Origin: Myxosarcina sp. GI1
GTDB lineage: Bacteria > Cyanobacteriota > Cyanobacteriia > Cyanobacteriales > Xenococcaceae
NCBI RefSeq assembly: GCF_000756305.1
Contig: NZ_JRFE01000007.1
Location: 63,421 to 127,420 of the forward strand
Direction: 5' to 3'
DNA length: 64,000 nt
This document shows positions 1-11,958 of this stretch, in pieces; the first letter of the stretch is position 1; each line of letters opens with the position of its first letter. The notes below the pieces were generated by a model. That model searched no databases, was not told the origin of the DNA, and saw only the letters and a list, made by a program, of their open reading frames with translations. The translations under genes and the position numbers were made by a program.

Positions 1-1
1 A

Positions 2-751
2 GTTAAATGGAGCAATCGATTTTTAAAACCATTTTGGGCACCCGTGCTAATTACGGCACGACAAAATACGTTTTCGACTATTTGCTTGCAAAAAAGAAAC
101 CAGCTTCCTTATCTAACCCGCCTTTATGTCGATTACCTGTTTTACTGGCATAAATTGAATGCGGAAATGAATCAATACAAATCGGAAAACGTTAAATATA
201 CCGAATCCGAACTCAAAGCGTCTCGTTTATTAGCCAAAAACTTAGATGGAGTCGTCTTAGCGACAGACGTGCTAGAAAAAATGTATCCAGATGCAACCTA
301 TATCGCTTTGATACGGAATGGTTTTGCTATTTGCGAAGGGTTTGTGCGTCGGGGTTACAGTGCCGAGTACTGCGGCAAAATGTACCAGACAGTATGTCAA
401 AAAATGATTCGAGATGCCGAGCGTCTAAAAAATTATCATTTAGTAAAATTTGAAGATTTGCTCGCCGACCATATTTCTTTTACCAAGAAGATTTACGAAT
501 ACGCTAATTTAGATTTCGATCGCCTGATCGAATTTAGAATGTATACCAAAAAAAGTATGGGCAAAGACGGAACTTATCGCCATACGATGGGAGAACGAGA
601 TTATCAACTATTTTGGCTGAATACAGCAGAATTAAACGCTTTTTTACGTAAAGATGTTAATCTCAATCAGGTTCAAAATTTGAGTACGGAGGATAGAGAA
701 ACGTTCTTAAATTATGCCGAACCTTCGCTAAAATACTTTGGCTATTTGTAG
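2..751 (+). CDS. sulfotransferase family protein, 5' end outside window
   Basis: Likely a PAPS-dependent sulfotransferase that moves a sulfuryl group to an unidentified acceptor. The visible part is about 249 codons. A GTG at 44 could serve as a start, but the frame is open to base 2 with no stop, reading VKWSNRFLKPFWAPV before that GTG, so the gene very probably begins upstream of the window. The stretch ALIRNGFAICEGFVRRGY matches the 3'-phosphate-binding region of sulfotransferases, which normally carries an Arg and a Ser here. The usual N-terminal 5'-phosphosulfate loop is not visible and should lie outside. Family assignment is moderate and the substrate is unknown. Confidence 0.7.
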   Translation, partial: VKWSNRFLKPFWAPVLITARQNTFSTICLQKRNQLPYLTRLYVDYLFYWHKLNAEMNQYKSENVKYTESELKASRLLAKNLDGVVLATDVLEKMYPDATYIALIRNGFAICEGFVRRGYSAEYCGKMYQTVCQKMIRDAERLKNYHLVKFEDLLADHISFTKKIYEYANLDFDRLIEFRMYTKKSMGKDGTYRHTMGERDYQLFWLNTAELNAFLRKDVNLNQVQNLSTEDRETFLNYAEPSLKYFGYL

Positions 752-814
752 TAGAGCGATCCGTAGGCTACGCGGTTGCGGAGCAAGTCCGCAGGACTCA
801 GCGTAATCGCTCTA
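752..814. repeat. dispersed palindromic element, copy 1
   Basis: The element is bounded by a perfect 9-bp inverted repeat, TAGAGCGAT at 752-760 and ATCGCTCTA at 806-814. Its inside includes GGCTACGCGG. A shorter copy in the opposite orientation lies at 19661-19694. It sits directly after the sulfotransferase stop codon. Confidence 0.6.
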
Positions 815-857
815 AAATGTATTATTTGAGATAACTTAAGAGAACAATTATTAAGAA

Positions 858-881
858 AGGCTGAAGCAGAAGCTTCAGCCT
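858..881 (-). terminator. hairpin between convergent genes, possible katG terminator
   Basis: A perfect 10-bp stem (AGGCTGAAGC at 858-867 and GCTTCAGCCT at 872-881) with a 4-nt loop. It lies between the convergent sulfotransferase and katG. Read on the minus strand it is followed by only a short T-rich run, so it is a weak terminator candidate and could equally be a dispersed hairpin repeat. Confidence 0.45.
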
Positions 882-921
882 ACTAGCAAAATAACTTTAA
901 TTGAATCTAACTACTCAGACC

Positions 922-3617
<2,696 letters not shown>

Positions 3618-4134
3618 TTTTTACCAGTTGCGATCGTCAAAAATAAGTGAAATTACCAAAATATAGTTTTTCTATTACTTATCCTTCCTAGATTGCAGGC
3701 TATAAGTTCGATAGAGCTGTACCTAAATTAAAGTCGTTATGAGTTTCTATAATTATCATATTCGTTACGAGTTCGACTTAAAATTATTGTTAATAAAACT
3801 ACAAACTGTATCTGGAACTTGTGCTATGAAACCCTTCCTCTAACAGTCAACTGCCAATTGTTAAATAAGAAGTATTGCGTCGCCCGTTTCACTCAAGAGG
3901 CGATCGCCATTAAGAAAAAATAAAATCGTTGCTATATCTTAAAATAAGCTGTTAAGCTTGTACGGTTAAATACAGGGATCGCTTAAAACTAAACTTAAAT
4001 CTATACAAAGTATGGTTTAATTGACTTTTAAAAAAAATATAATATTTAAAGACAGGCTAAAATTGCCTGAGTCTTAACGCCCCTGTTTTAAATATTTTTA
4101 ATAACATTACATTTAAAAAAAATCGACTAAAGAC
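3618..4134. other. intergenic region between fur and a zinc-ribbon gene
   Basis: 517 bp, AT-rich, upstream of both the fur-katG pair and the divergent small gene at 4135, so it must hold both promoters. An AT-rich imperfect palindrome TTAAAATTATTGTTAA at about 3778-3793 is vaguely Fur/PerR-box-like. It lies roughly 160 bp from the fur start and I do not call it an operator. No RNA gene or other ORF seen. Confidence 0.4.
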
Positions 4135-4323
4135 ATGACTAAAACACAAACGATTCGCTGTCCCAACTGTGGCGAGCTCGCTCAAAAACACATTATAGAT
4201 AATTCTCTGGTTCGTACTTCATGTCGCAGTTGTGACTATTTGCTAGTTCAATGTTATAAAACTGCAAGAGTCATTGAAGCTTATGCTCCAGGCATTAGCG
4301 GTTACTCTCCTATTTCGGCTTAA
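4135..4323 (+). CDS. small zinc-ribbon protein
   Basis: A 62-aa protein with two CxxC knuckles, CPNC (near residue 9) and CRSC (near residue 31). This is the layout of a zinc ribbon. Both knuckles and the C-terminal stretch RVIEAYAPGI look like a short protein family conserved in cyanobacteria, which databases sometimes mislabel as PriA; it is far too short for a helicase. It ends 43 bp from the convergent rlmN. The role is unknown; RNA or protein binding is plausible for the fold. Confidence 0.7.
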   Translation: MTKTQTIRCPNCGELAQKHIIDNSLVRTSCRSCDYLLVQCYKTARVIEAYAPGISGYSPISA

Positions 4324-4366
4324 AAATCGTATTAATTCTCGTACATTGGAAGTAAAAGGAATTGAA

Positions 4367-5416
4367 TTATATACGGGATGCTCTTAACTGTCCGCAAGCA
4401 GCATCGGCAGATAAACCCCGCGAATAGCGTACGCTAACGGCAATTTTATGCTCTTGTAAAATGCGCTCGAATTCTTCAATTCTATAGCGATCGGGTCTTT
4501 GATAATCGACTTCTGAGATGGGATTGTAGGGGATGAGATTGACGTGAGTTTGAAAACCTCTAAGCAAGTTGGCTAACTCCAGGGCATGTTCGGGTAAGTC
4601 GTTAACTCCTGACAGTAAAATATATTCAAAAGTTACTCTTCTACCCGTAACTCTCACGTATTCCCGACAGTCGGCAAGTATAGTATCTAGAGGATAGTGT
4701 TTGGCACTGGGAATCAACTGCTGGCGCAATTGTTGATTGGGTGCATGAAGGCTGACGGCAAAAACAATTTGTAGCTTATGTTGCGCTAGTTCGACAATTT
4801 TACCAGGAATACCAACAGTAGAGACGGTGAGCGATCGCTGCCCGATACCTACGTCTTGATTGAGAGATTTAACCGCAGCTACGGTTGGTGAGAGGTTCAT
4901 TAACGGTTCTCCCATACCCATAAAGACTACATTGCTAACTCGTTGCTGAAAATCTTCCTGCACTGTCAATACCTGATCGACAATTTCATGAGTTTGAAGA
5001 TTGCGTACAAATTCGCCTTTTCCCGTAGCGCAAAAATCACAAGCCATCGGACAGCCAACCTGAGAAGAAACGCAAACAGTTAGGCGTTTGGCAGTGGGAA
5101 TACCTACGGTTTCGACGATCGCACCATCGGCAAGGCGTAATAAATACTTGCGCGTCTCATCAGCGGCAATACTGCGATAATTAATAGTAGAACGTCCTAA
5201 AGGATAGTCGGCTAGTTCCTCACGCCATCGTTTGGGAAAAACCGAAATTTCTGTTAGCGATCGCGCTCCTTTTTGGTAGAGCCACTGATATAGTTGTTTG
5301 CCTCGATAAGCAGGTTGTCCCTGCTGTTGTACCCATTCGGTTAGTTCTGGTAGAGATTTACCTAACAGAACCTCCGAAGCTGGCTGTGTAGATTTATTGG
5401 CAGTTTGTAGCGTCAT
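4367..5416 (-). CDS. rlmN: 23S rRNA/tRNA adenine-C2 methyltransferase RlmN
   Basis: Radical-SAM enzyme that methylates C2 of A2503 in 23S rRNA, and in many bacteria A37 of some tRNAs. The protein is 349 aa, of family length. The radical-SAM Fe-S motif CPMACDFC is present at about residue 121, followed by the SAM-binding [12 protein letters not shown]. The C-terminal catalytic Cys is in [10 protein letters not shown]. The N-terminal RNA-binding part includes the typical [15 protein letters not shown]. No operon partner is evident: it converges on the zinc-ribbon gene and diverges from lgt. Confidence 0.96.
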   Translation of the reverse strand: MTLQTANKSTQPASEVLLGKSLPELTEWVQQQGQPAYRGKQLYQWLYQKGARSLTEISVFPKRWREELADYPLGRSTINYRSIAADETRKYLLRLADGAIVETVGIPTAKRLTVCVSSQVGCPMACDFCATGKGEFVRNLQTHEIVDQVLTVQEDFQQRVSNVVFMGMGEPLMNLSPTVAAVKSLNQDVGIGQRSLTVSTVGIPGKIVELAQHKLQIVFAVSLHAPNQQLRQQLIPSAKHYPLDTILADCREYVRVTGRRVTFEYILLSGVNDLPEHALELANLLRGFQTHVNLIPYNPISEVDYQRPDRYRIEEFERILQEHKIAVSVRYSRGLSADAACGQLRASRI

Positions 5417-5549
5417 AAAGTAATTTTGTCCGAGCTATAAAAATTATAGATTTAATTTGAGGTAGAGTATGATTTGAACCTCAGTTTTAAATTGTGGCGA
5501 TCGCTTTATAAACTTTTGAAATGCCGCATTTACCTCTATATTTATTTTT

Positions 5550-6386
5550 ATGCTACTCGTTCAATTTCAGTCTCCAGGTCCAATCATTGTAGAAATTGGT
5601 CCTTTGGCATTGCGCTGGTATGGTTTGTTAATTGCCTCGGCAGTGTTGATTGGCGTTAGTCTGTCGCAGTATTTAGCAAAACGTCGCGGAGTCGACCCCG
5701 AGCTACTGGCAGATTTGGCAATTTGGCTGGTTATTGGGGCTATTCCCTGCGCTCGACTTTATTACGTCTTGTTTAAATGGTCTGACTACTCGCAACGTCC
5801 CCAGGATATTATCGCTATTTGGCAGGGTGGTATTGCCATTCACGGGGCAATCATTGGCGGCACTATCGCGGGACTGATATTTGCCCGTTTGAAAAAAGTT
5901 TCTATCTGGCAGTTATCGGATCTGGTAGTACCTTCTTTGATTTTAGGACAGGCGATCGGGCGGTGGGGCAACTTTTTTAACTCAGAAGCCTTTGGCAGAC
6001 CCACAGATTTACCTTGGAAACTATATATTCCTCCTGCCAATCGACCATTGGAGTATATCAACTATGAATATTTTCATCCTACTTTTTTATACGAATCTTT
6101 ATGGAATATTGGGGTGTTTATTTTGCTATTGTGGCTGTTTTTCTGGGGTTTGAAACACAAAAACAGCTTAAAAGTAGGAACTTTGACCTTTGTATATCTA
6201 ATCGCCTATAGTTGCGGTCGAATTTGGATTGAAGGATTGCGAACCGACAGTTTAATGCTGGGTTTTTTACGAGTAGCACAACTAATAAGTTTGGCAGAAA
6301 TTACTTTTGGTTTAATTGGTTTGGCTTGGCTTTATTGGTTAAAGCGTCCTCTACTTGATGTTAATCGAGCAAAGAATATCAAGTAG
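5550..6386 (+). CDS. lgt: prolipoprotein diacylglyceryl transferase Lgt
   Basis: Integral membrane enzyme that transfers diacylglycerol from phosphatidylglycerol to the lipobox Cys of prolipoproteins, the first step of lipoprotein maturation. The 278 aa contain about seven hydrophobic helices. The family signature [13 protein letters not shown] is present near residues 137-149, and the early IHGAIIGG stretch carries the catalytic His. I prefer the ATG at 5550 because the product begins with the N-terminus usual in this family. It is followed after about 50 bp by cobM on the same strand. Confidence 0.95.
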   Translation: MLLVQFQSPGPIIVEIGPLALRWYGLLIASAVLIGVSLSQYLAKRRGVDPELLADLAIWLVIGAIPCARLYYVLFKWSDYSQRPQDIIAIWQGGIAIHGAIIGGTIAGLIFARLKKVSIWQLSDLVVPSLILGQAIGRWGNFFNSEAFGRPTDLPWKLYIPPANRPLEYINYEYFHPTFLYESLWNIGVFILLLWLFFWGLKHKNSLKVGTLTFVYLIAYSCGRIWIEGLRTDSLMLGFLRVAQLISLAEITFGLIGLAWLYWLKRPLLDVNRAKNIK

Positions 6387-6388
6387 CT

Positions 6389-6427
6389 AGTTTACTTTTG
6401 ACTTTTAACTTTTAACTTTTGACTTTA
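6389..6427. repeat. tandem ACTTTTA/ACTTTTG heptamer repeat
   Basis: Four to five near-exact copies of the 7-mer ACTTTT(A/G), of the kind dispersed in cyanobacterial intergenic regions. A similar run is at 11933-11958. It overlaps the TTG at 6419 that would extend cobM, which favours the ATG at 6440. Confidence 0.7.
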
Positions 6428-6439
6428 AAAACTTCTTTC

Positions 6440-7225
6440 ATGCCCCATAATCCTTCTCTCAAACCAGGTGTTTATATTATTGGTGCGGGACCTGGAGATC
6501 CCGAATTACTGACTATTAAAGCCAAAAAAATCCTCGATCGCGCTGATGTCATTCTCTATGCAGATTCTTTAGTTCCCAAACAAATTTTGCAGGATGTACG
6601 TTCCGATGCCGAACTGATTCCTACTGGAAATAAAACTTTAGAACAAATTATTCCCCTGGCGATCGCTAGAGTCAGACAAAATCTCGCCGTAGTGCGCTTG
6701 CATTCTGGCGATTTATCTTTGTATAGCGCGATCGGCGAACAGATAGAGGCTTTTGCTGCTGCTGATATTCCTTTTGAACTTATCCCTGGCATTAGTGCCT
6801 TTCAAGCTGCTGCCGCCACCTTGGGAACGGAACTAACCGTACCAGAACTAGTCCAGACGATTATTTTAACCAGAATTAGCGGTAAAGCCTCAGCAGTACC
6901 AGAAACTGAAGAACTAGCTTCCCTGGCTGCACATCGAGCTAGTTTGTGTCTCTACTTAGCAGCGCGTCATGTAGAAGAATCTCAAGCCAAGCTGCTGCAA
7001 CACTATCCTGCCGATACTCCCGTAGCTATTTGTTTTCGTTTGGGTTGGCAAGACGAACAGATTTGGGTGGTACCATTATCAAAAATGGCGCAGGTTACGC
7101 AAGAAAACAATTTAATTAGAACCGTAATGTATCTAATTAGTCCTGCTTTAAAACAAGTTAAGAACAAGCGATCGCGCCTATACCATCCCGAACATTCTCA
7201 TTTATTTCGTACTGCTAGAAAATAA
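6440..7225 (+). CDS. cobM: precorrin-4/cobalt-precorrin-4 C11-methyltransferase
   Basis: SAM-dependent uroporphyrin-III-type methyltransferase of cobalamin biosynthesis that methylates C11 of (cobalt-)precorrin-4. The glycine-rich start VYIIGAGPGDPELLTIKA and the region VRLHSGDLSLYSAIGEQ are family signatures. The frame can be extended to a TTG at 6419, but that codon lies in a heptamer repeat, so I take ATG 6440 (261 aa). No cobalamin riboswitch is apparent upstream. The next cobalamin gene in the window is cbiD at 13.7 kb, so the pathway genes are scattered, as is usual in cyanobacteria. Confidence 0.92.
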   Translation: MPHNPSLKPGVYIIGAGPGDPELLTIKAKKILDRADVILYADSLVPKQILQDVRSDAELIPTGNKTLEQIIPLAIARVRQNLAVVRLHSGDLSLYSAIGEQIEAFAAADIPFELIPGISAFQAAAATLGTELTVPELVQTIILTRISGKASAVPETEELASLAAHRASLCLYLAARHVEESQAKLLQHYPADTPVAICFRLGWQDEQIWVVPLSKMAQVTQENNLIRTVMYLISPALKQVKNKRSRLYHPEHSHLFRTARK

Positions 7226-7432
7226 GCTGTTGACAATTAAAAAAAGTAACCGAATTGCCATAGGTACAGTTTTCTCTACCCAGATAGATATTATTGGTTC
7301 GGGCAGAAAGCACTACTATATATGGGACAAAAGCCTCACTTTTAGATTGCTCGCCTACTTATTAAAATAATAATTAAAGAAACAAATAGTCCAACCAAGC
7401 TAAGCAAATAGCAATCGGAGAAAACTTTAATT

Positions 7433-7897
7433 ATGGCTTTAACAAGATATAATGCCTGGCAAGAAATGAACTCTTTACAGCGTCAACTTAATCGTTTATT
7501 TGATGATGCTATAACTCCCGAATCTTGGAGTGACTTTAATAATTTATCTAGAGTCCCCGCTGCCGAACTTACCGAAAAAGAAGATGCTTTGCATCTCAAA
7601 CTCGAAGTTCCTGGCATGGAAGCCAAAGATCTAGATATTCAAGTTATGGCAGACCGAGTAGCGATTTCTGGCGAACGTAAGTCAGAAACTAAATCTGAAG
7701 AGAATGGTAAAACTAGAAGCGAATTCCGTTACGGTAAATTCTCTAGAGTAATTCCGCTACCCGTAAAAGTTCAAAACACTAACGTTACTGCCGAATATAA
7801 AGACGGTATTCTAAATCTAACTTTACCTAAATCGGAAGCCGAAAAAAATAAAGTAGTTAAGATCGATCTTGGTGAAGCTAAAAACCAAACTGCTTAA
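7433..7897 (+). CDS. small heat-shock protein, Hsp20 family
   Basis: ATP-independent holdase chaperone of 154 aa. The alpha-crystallin domain runs from about residue 40 to 140. It includes the strand region LEVPGMEAKDLDIQVM and the end-of-domain motif GILNLTLPK. A short C-terminal tail follows. The gene stands alone, with a 207-bp upstream gap and a strong hairpin terminator after it. Cyanobacterial genes of this class are heat-induced, sometimes through a 5'-UTR thermometer. I cannot confirm such a structure here. Confidence 0.93.
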   Translation: MALTRYNAWQEMNSLQRQLNRLFDDAITPESWSDFNNLSRVPAAELTEKEDALHLKLEVPGMEAKDLDIQVMADRVAISGERKSETKSEENGKTRSEFRYGKFSRVIPLPVKVQNTNVTAEYKDGILNLTLPKSEAEKNKVVKIDLGEAKNQTA

Positions 7898-7948
7898 TTC
7901 TGCTTCAAAGACAAACGTTTGCACCTCTAGCCACATAGATTAATACTT

Positions 7949-7984
7949 AAGCCCAGTTATCTATAAAATAGCTGGGCTTTTTTT
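7949..7984 (+). terminator. rho-independent terminator after hsp20
   Basis: A 10-bp stem, GCCCAGTTAT (7951-7960) with ATAGCTGGGC (7968-7977), containing one G-T pair and extended by A-T pairs, with a 7-nt loop. It is followed by an uninterrupted T-run to 7984. A textbook intrinsic terminator 50 bp after the hsp20 stop. Confidence 0.9.
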
Positions 7985-8028
7985 GCAATGTGGATTTTCC
8001 AAAAACACAATGTAGATTGTCTGGCAAA

Positions 8029-8217
8029 TTAACGAGCTTCCGTACCTTGATTGGGATCTCCTTCTACTTGAGGATTATCCGTACCAGGAGCTTCAGGCGC
8101 AGCATTTTCTCTAGCATCTGTATCTGCTCCCTGTCCCGTTCGACGCTGAGTCGGATCTACAGGAGTTTGTTTGCCGCCAGAGGCAGTTGGTTCCGATTGT
8201 TGGTTTTCTGTATTCAT
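8029..8217 (-). CDS. small hydrophilic, probably disordered protein
   Basis: A 62-aa ORF rich in Glu, Gln, Pro, Thr, Gly and Asp, with no hydrophobic segment and no Cys. The composition suggests an intrinsically disordered peptide. Codon use looks like neighbouring genes, and the product is more protein-like than the overlapping plus-strand frame, which is why I keep this one. No Shine-Dalgarno sequence is visible before the ATG at 8217. I do not recognise a family. Function unknown. Confidence 0.5.
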   Translation of the reverse strand: MNTENQQSEPTASGGKQTPVDPTQRRTGQGADTDARENAAPEAPGTDNPQVEGDPNQGTEAR

Positions 8218-8390
8218 TTGCTAAAAATAAATTCGTTACTTGAATTCAATCTAGCAACGGACAAGCAGAAAAAATGTCAGTCCCTAGTTATAGTTTGATT
8301 CAATCTACAGCAATAATTTTTCATTTGTTTGATACGCTTTTTTAGCTTTATAAACTTAAAATAAGTAAGATCGACTATTTTGTTACCTTA

Positions 8391-8933
8391 ATGACCGATA
8401 GTTACTATAACTTTAGTCTGAAGCTCGATAAGATTGAATATTTGTTCAAAGATCCAGAATTCGATCTTTTTAGACCGCAAACCGAGTCTAGTTCTGGGAT
8501 TGAGCGTATTGTCAACCAACTTAAACCAACCTCGCTAACAGAAAAAGTACGAACTACAATCTTGCTTCCAAACCATCAGCTTTCAGAAAATTTAGAAAAA
8601 TCGGTTGTCAATGCTTTACAGCATTACTGTAACAACAAGATCGAGAATATTTCTAACGATATAACTTCTCTACGAGGACGGGGAATTCGCGCTTTACAAA
8701 GAGGATTACTTTTTTTAGCAGTTTGTCTTGTAATATCTACTTTATTCGACAAGATAGAATACTTACCGATATTGGTACATAGATTTTTAAATGAAGGTTT
8801 TTTAATTGCTGGTTGGGTTGGTTTGTGGTATCCAATTGAGTTGTTGCTGTATGAATGGGGACCATTAAAACGACAAAAGCAAATTTATGAAATGATTAAA
8901 GATATGGAAATTAAAATTACTACTCATAGTTAA
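8391..8933 (+). CDS. hypothetical membrane protein
   Basis: A 180-aa protein of unrecognised family. The first ~105 residues are soluble and charged. Two hydrophobic segments follow at about residues 105-120 and 132-150 (GLLFLAVCLVISTLF and EGFLIAGWVGLWYPIELLL), then a short charged tail. It is 43 bp upstream of a YagE/RMD1-type membrane protein on the same strand and may be co-transcribed with it. Function unknown. Confidence 0.7.
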   Translation: MTDSYYNFSLKLDKIEYLFKDPEFDLFRPQTESSSGIERIVNQLKPTSLTEKVRTTILLPNHQLSENLEKSVVNALQHYCNNKIENISNDITSLRGRGIRALQRGLLFLAVCLVISTLFDKIEYLPILVHRFLNEGFLIAGWVGLWYPIELLLYEWGPLKRQKQIYEMIKDMEIKITTHS

Positions 8934-8976
8934 ATCGAATTACTAATTACGAAATTAATCGGCTATTAAAACTAAA

Positions 8977-9795
8977 ATGAATACTATTCAAACAAATATT
9001 ATTGAATTTGCAGGAGAAAAAACTGTCAGCGTCCGCGCCTTATTTATTGGCGAAAAGCTCGATCTGCGAACTTTGGAAAATACTAAATGTTTGGGAGATT
9101 CTCCTCTAACTATTGCAGCAGGCGAACATGGTTGTGTCATCTTACAGCGTTACGGCGCAGTAGTTTTGTTTGGACTCGATTCTTTAGAAGAAGCTGCTTT
9201 TATTGAAAAGTTGCAGCCCTGGATTGCTAAACCTTTTAAAGAACCAGAATTTGAAGAAGCACAAATAAAATTAAATCCCAATAGCAAAGAAATTATTGCC
9301 GACAATGGAATCATAGAATTAAAAGAGTTTAGCGTCGAACGGTTACAAATTGTGGCTGATGTATTAGCCAAAAGCGTAATTTTAAGCCACTATGAAAACG
9401 CTATTACTATGGTATTTGACAAAATTGAGCCGATCGCTGCTAGTATTAAACAATTTGGCAATGGTCGTCATGATGGAGAAGATCTTTTAAAGCTGATTGG
9501 CAATAATATCATGGTTCAGCAAACCACGATTGGTCTGGTAGGAATCGAAGAAAAACCAGAACAGCTATGGGATTACCCTAATTTAGAACGTCTCTATGTT
9601 CGTTTAGAAGATGAATACGAAATTCGCGAACGCGATCGCGCTTTAGAACGCAAACTAGAATTAATTTCTCGTACCGCTCAAACCGTACTGGATTTGATGC
9701 AGCATCGAAGCGCGGTAAGAGTAGAGTGGTATATCGTAATTTTAATTGTTGTCGAAGTTATACTCAATATTTACGAACTATTTTTTATGGGTTAA
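8977..9795 (+). CDS. RMD1/YagE family (DUF155) protein
   Basis: A 272-aa protein with the features of the DUF155 (RMD1/YagE) family. There is an N-terminal alpha/beta region with GCVILQRYGAVVLFG, a charged helical middle with the ERLYVRLEDEYEIRERD segment, and one C-terminal transmembrane helix (WYIVILIVVEVILNIYELFF). The yeast and mitochondrial members are membrane-associated. The bacterial role is not established. Only four bases separate its stop from the end of the convergent ispD. Confidence 0.85.
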   Translation: MNTIQTNIIEFAGEKTVSVRALFIGEKLDLRTLENTKCLGDSPLTIAAGEHGCVILQRYGAVVLFGLDSLEEAAFIEKLQPWIAKPFKEPEFEEAQIKLNPNSKEIIADNGIIELKEFSVERLQIVADVLAKSVILSHYENAITMVFDKIEPIAASIKQFGNGRHDGEDLLKLIGNNIMVQQTTIGLVGIEEKPEQLWDYPNLERLYVRLEDEYEIRERDRALERKLELISRTAQTVLDLMQHRSAVRVEWYIVILIVVEVILNIYELFFMG

Positions 9796-9799
9796 TGGT

Positions 9800-10489
9800 T
9801 TAATCTAACTTCGATCGCTGGCGTAAAATAGATTCGGCGATCGCCAGATCTTCAGGAGTAGTAACCTTCAAGTTGGTTTCTTCCCCTTCAACTATTTTTA
9901 CGGGAAGCTGGCATTTTTCAAATAAAGCTGCATCATCGGTAACTTGCCAGCCCGATTTTTTGCCTCGTTGGTGACACTCTTTGAGTAATTTAACTTCAAA
10001 ACCCTGTGGTGTTTGAGCCGCCCAGAGATTGCTGCGATCTGGGGTGTCTTGAATATACTTATTAGAATCTACTACTTTAATCGTATCTTTAACGGGTACA
10101 GCAGCGATCGCTCCCTGACAGGTTTGCAAAACATCGGCGCAACGGGCAAACAGTTCGGGAGTTGCCAGACATCTTGCGCCATCGTGAATTAAAACTTTTT
10201 CTGCTGCTGCTGGTAAAGCTGCCAAACCATTGTCTACAGACTGTTGACGGGTATCGCCGCCGATAATTAATTCTACTGGTTTGCTGAGGTTTAACTCTGC
10301 CAGAATGTCTTTAAAGTCGGGGAAATCTGAAGGTTGCCCGATAATTCCCATCCAAGTAAGGCGATCGCATTTTTCGGCAGCCAGCAGAGTCCAGGCTAAT
10401 AGCGGTTTGTCTAATAATTTTAATAGTAGCTTATTGCGATCGCTACCCATTCTGCGTCCCATTCCCGCAGCAGGAATCAGTAAATACAT
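9800..10489 (-). CDS. ispD: 2-C-methyl-D-erythritol 4-phosphate cytidylyltransferase
   Basis: Third step of the MEP pathway to isoprenoids: CTP plus MEP gives CDP-ME. The 229-aa protein begins with the CTP-binding signature IPAAGMGRRMGSDRNKLLL. Later it has VLIHDGARCLATPELF and the C-terminal VTTPEDLAIAE, all diagnostic of the family. The pathway supplies carotenoids, the phytyl tail of chlorophyll and quinones in cyanobacteria. It is a stand-alone gene with its start at 10489. Confidence 0.96.
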   Translation of the reverse strand: MYLLIPAAGMGRRMGSDRNKLLLKLLDKPLLAWTLLAAEKCDRLTWMGIIGQPSDFPDFKDILAELNLSKPVELIIGGDTRQQSVDNGLAALPAAAEKVLIHDGARCLATPELFARCADVLQTCQGAIAAVPVKDTIKVVDSNKYIQDTPDRSNLWAAQTPQGFEVKLLKECHQRGKKSGWQVTDDAALFEKCQLPVKIVEGEETNLKVTTPEDLAIAESILRQRSKLD

Positions 10490-10641
10490 TATTGCCTAAG
10501 CTCGATAACATTCTTAGGTTCTATCTTCCCTCAAATTCGTACCCAAACTCGAAACTTTATTAAATTTTATTCTAATAAAAATTGATGGCTAACTATTGAG
10601 ACGAGCGACAACTAAATAATGAACCATCAACAAGCTATTTA

Positions 10642-11376
10642 TTATTCTTGAGGCAATTGATTGACTCGTGCATCGGCATTAATCGTCATTTTTCCCTTTT
10701 GCACGTCAAGTTTTTTTAACTGTAAGCTCATGTCAGCTAGCTCGAAGTTACGCAGATCTAATAATTCTTCGGCACTATTTAGCAAAGCCTGAGTTAGTTC
10801 GGGAGCTTCATTTTTACCCGAAGTATATTCTACATCTTCAATAACAATTTTATTGCCGTTGTCGCTAACGCGAGGTTTGCCAGTAAAGGCAATCTGTTTG
10901 GTTTCAGAGTCGGCTAGAGAAATATCGGCTTCCAAACTAATTTTTCCTTCTCCTGGCAGAGAAAAATTTACTCGCTTGGCATTAGCTGTTACCGTTTCGC
11001 CGTCGATAGTTACTTCGCGGTCTTTGAGCTTATCTTTAATATATTCAGAATTAAAAGCTCGTTCGATATCTTTATCGGTTAGAACAATACATGCTGTGGC
11101 ATCGGTAGGTTGCTCCATTTCAATATCGCCAAAAGCAGCTTTAAGCGGATTGACCTTAATATTGTTGGTTTTCATATCCAGCTTTTCAGCACGGAGTTCT
11201 TTGTTCATTACTAACCCTTTGCCGTTAATATTGACAGAATCTAATTTTCCTTGAGCGGCATCGGCAGGATTAGTGCGAACATCTACATCTAGCTCTTCCG
11301 ATTCGTCTAACTGAGATTCCATACCCACTTCGGCAGCTTTGCTAATTGCCTGTTCGCCAATATCTTGTGAAGTCAT
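10642..11376 (-). CDS. DUF2993 (LmeA-like) protein
   Basis: A 244-aa protein of the DUF2993 family. It is built of repeated beta-strand stretches such as VNINGKGLVMNKELRAEKLDM and MTINADARV, with the central DIERAFNSEYIKDKL segment. Family members related to LmeA of mycobacteria bind phospholipids. Here I see no clear signal peptide, so the location is uncertain. Many cyanobacteria carry several paralogues. ATG at 11376. Confidence 0.75.
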   Translation of the reverse strand: MTSQDIGEQAISKAAEVGMESQLDESEELDVDVRTNPADAAQGKLDSVNINGKGLVMNKELRAEKLDMKTNNIKVNPLKAAFGDIEMEQPTDATACIVLTDKDIERAFNSEYIKDKLKDREVTIDGETVTANAKRVNFSLPGEGKISLEADISLADSETKQIAFTGKPRVSDNGNKIVIEDVEYTSGKNEAPELTQALLNSAEELLDLRNFELADMSLQLKKLDVQKGKMTINADARVNQLPQE

Positions 11377-11647
11377 TGAATTAATCCTTTTTTGGTCTTA
11401 AACTGTTGGTGCTTTATTATTAATGTCAAATACCAAGGATTATAGAATCTTCCGAAAGTAACAATAGATTAAGGACAAGAATATAAGTAAATAGCAGATA
11501 TTTACTTATTTTGTGTGTTGACAAGTAAATATTCGCGCGATCGCTATGGCGATCGACAGGCAGCAGAACAGCAGCTTATTGGCAGTATTAATAAGTTTTT
11601 GGAAGATAATAAATAATTGTTTGGTATTATAAGCTGGAGTATAAATA

Positions 11648-11887
11648 TTGCCTACAAGAAAAGAAATTAGCAAGTTTCTGAATAAAATTTGTTTGGAACT
11701 TGGAATTTGCAGTCCTTTTTATAATTTAGAACATTTTCTTTTTAGGGAACACTATGAAGTTGATAAATTCGTTAGAGAAATATTTTTAGCTGAAGGGCTA
11801 GATCCCGATTTAGAGTTAAAACTTTTTAGGCAAACAAAGAAAATGTTCACAGAGCGATTTGGTTCAGAAATTTATCCCAATAAATAA
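11648..11887 (+). CDS. small hypothetical protein, TTG start
   Basis: A 79-aa ORF of unknown family, helical and charged, with two Cys (residues 16 and 21). An in-frame stop at 11642 leaves TTG 11648 as the only credible start. A GGAG at 11635-11638, 9 nt before it, supports translation from there. It lies alone between a DUF2993 gene and guaA and ends near a heptamer repeat. Function unknown. Confidence 0.55.
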   Translation: MPTRKEISKFLNKICLELGICSPFYNLEHFLFREHYEVDKFVREIFLAEGLDPDLELKLFRQTKKMFTERFGSEIYPNK

Positions 11888-11932
11888 ATTCATCGAACAT
11901 TAAATGTTTAGTGTTTCTTGCTTATTGCCTAT

Positions 11933-11958
11933 TTAACTTTTAACTTTTAACTTTTTTT
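11933..11958. repeat. ACTTTTA heptamer repeat
   Basis: About three copies of AACTTTT followed by a T-run, the same family as 6389-6427. It lies between two convergent stops. Confidence 0.55.

Noticed and set aside
3778..3793. PerR/Fur-box-like TTAAAATTATTGTTAA upstream of fur
   Set aside because: In an A/T-rich region this is expected by chance, and it is about 160 bp from the start codon.
7990..8298. 102-aa plus-strand ORF over the small disordered protein
   Set aside because: Its Arg/Ser/Ile/Phe-rich composition is that of a reverse-complement shadow. The minus-strand product is more protein-like.
11515..11616. Open frame ending QAAEQQLIGSINKFLEDNK
   Set aside because: About 32 codons, with a GTG or TTG start and HIP1 sequences making up its first part. 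Could be a gene tail, but too weak to list.
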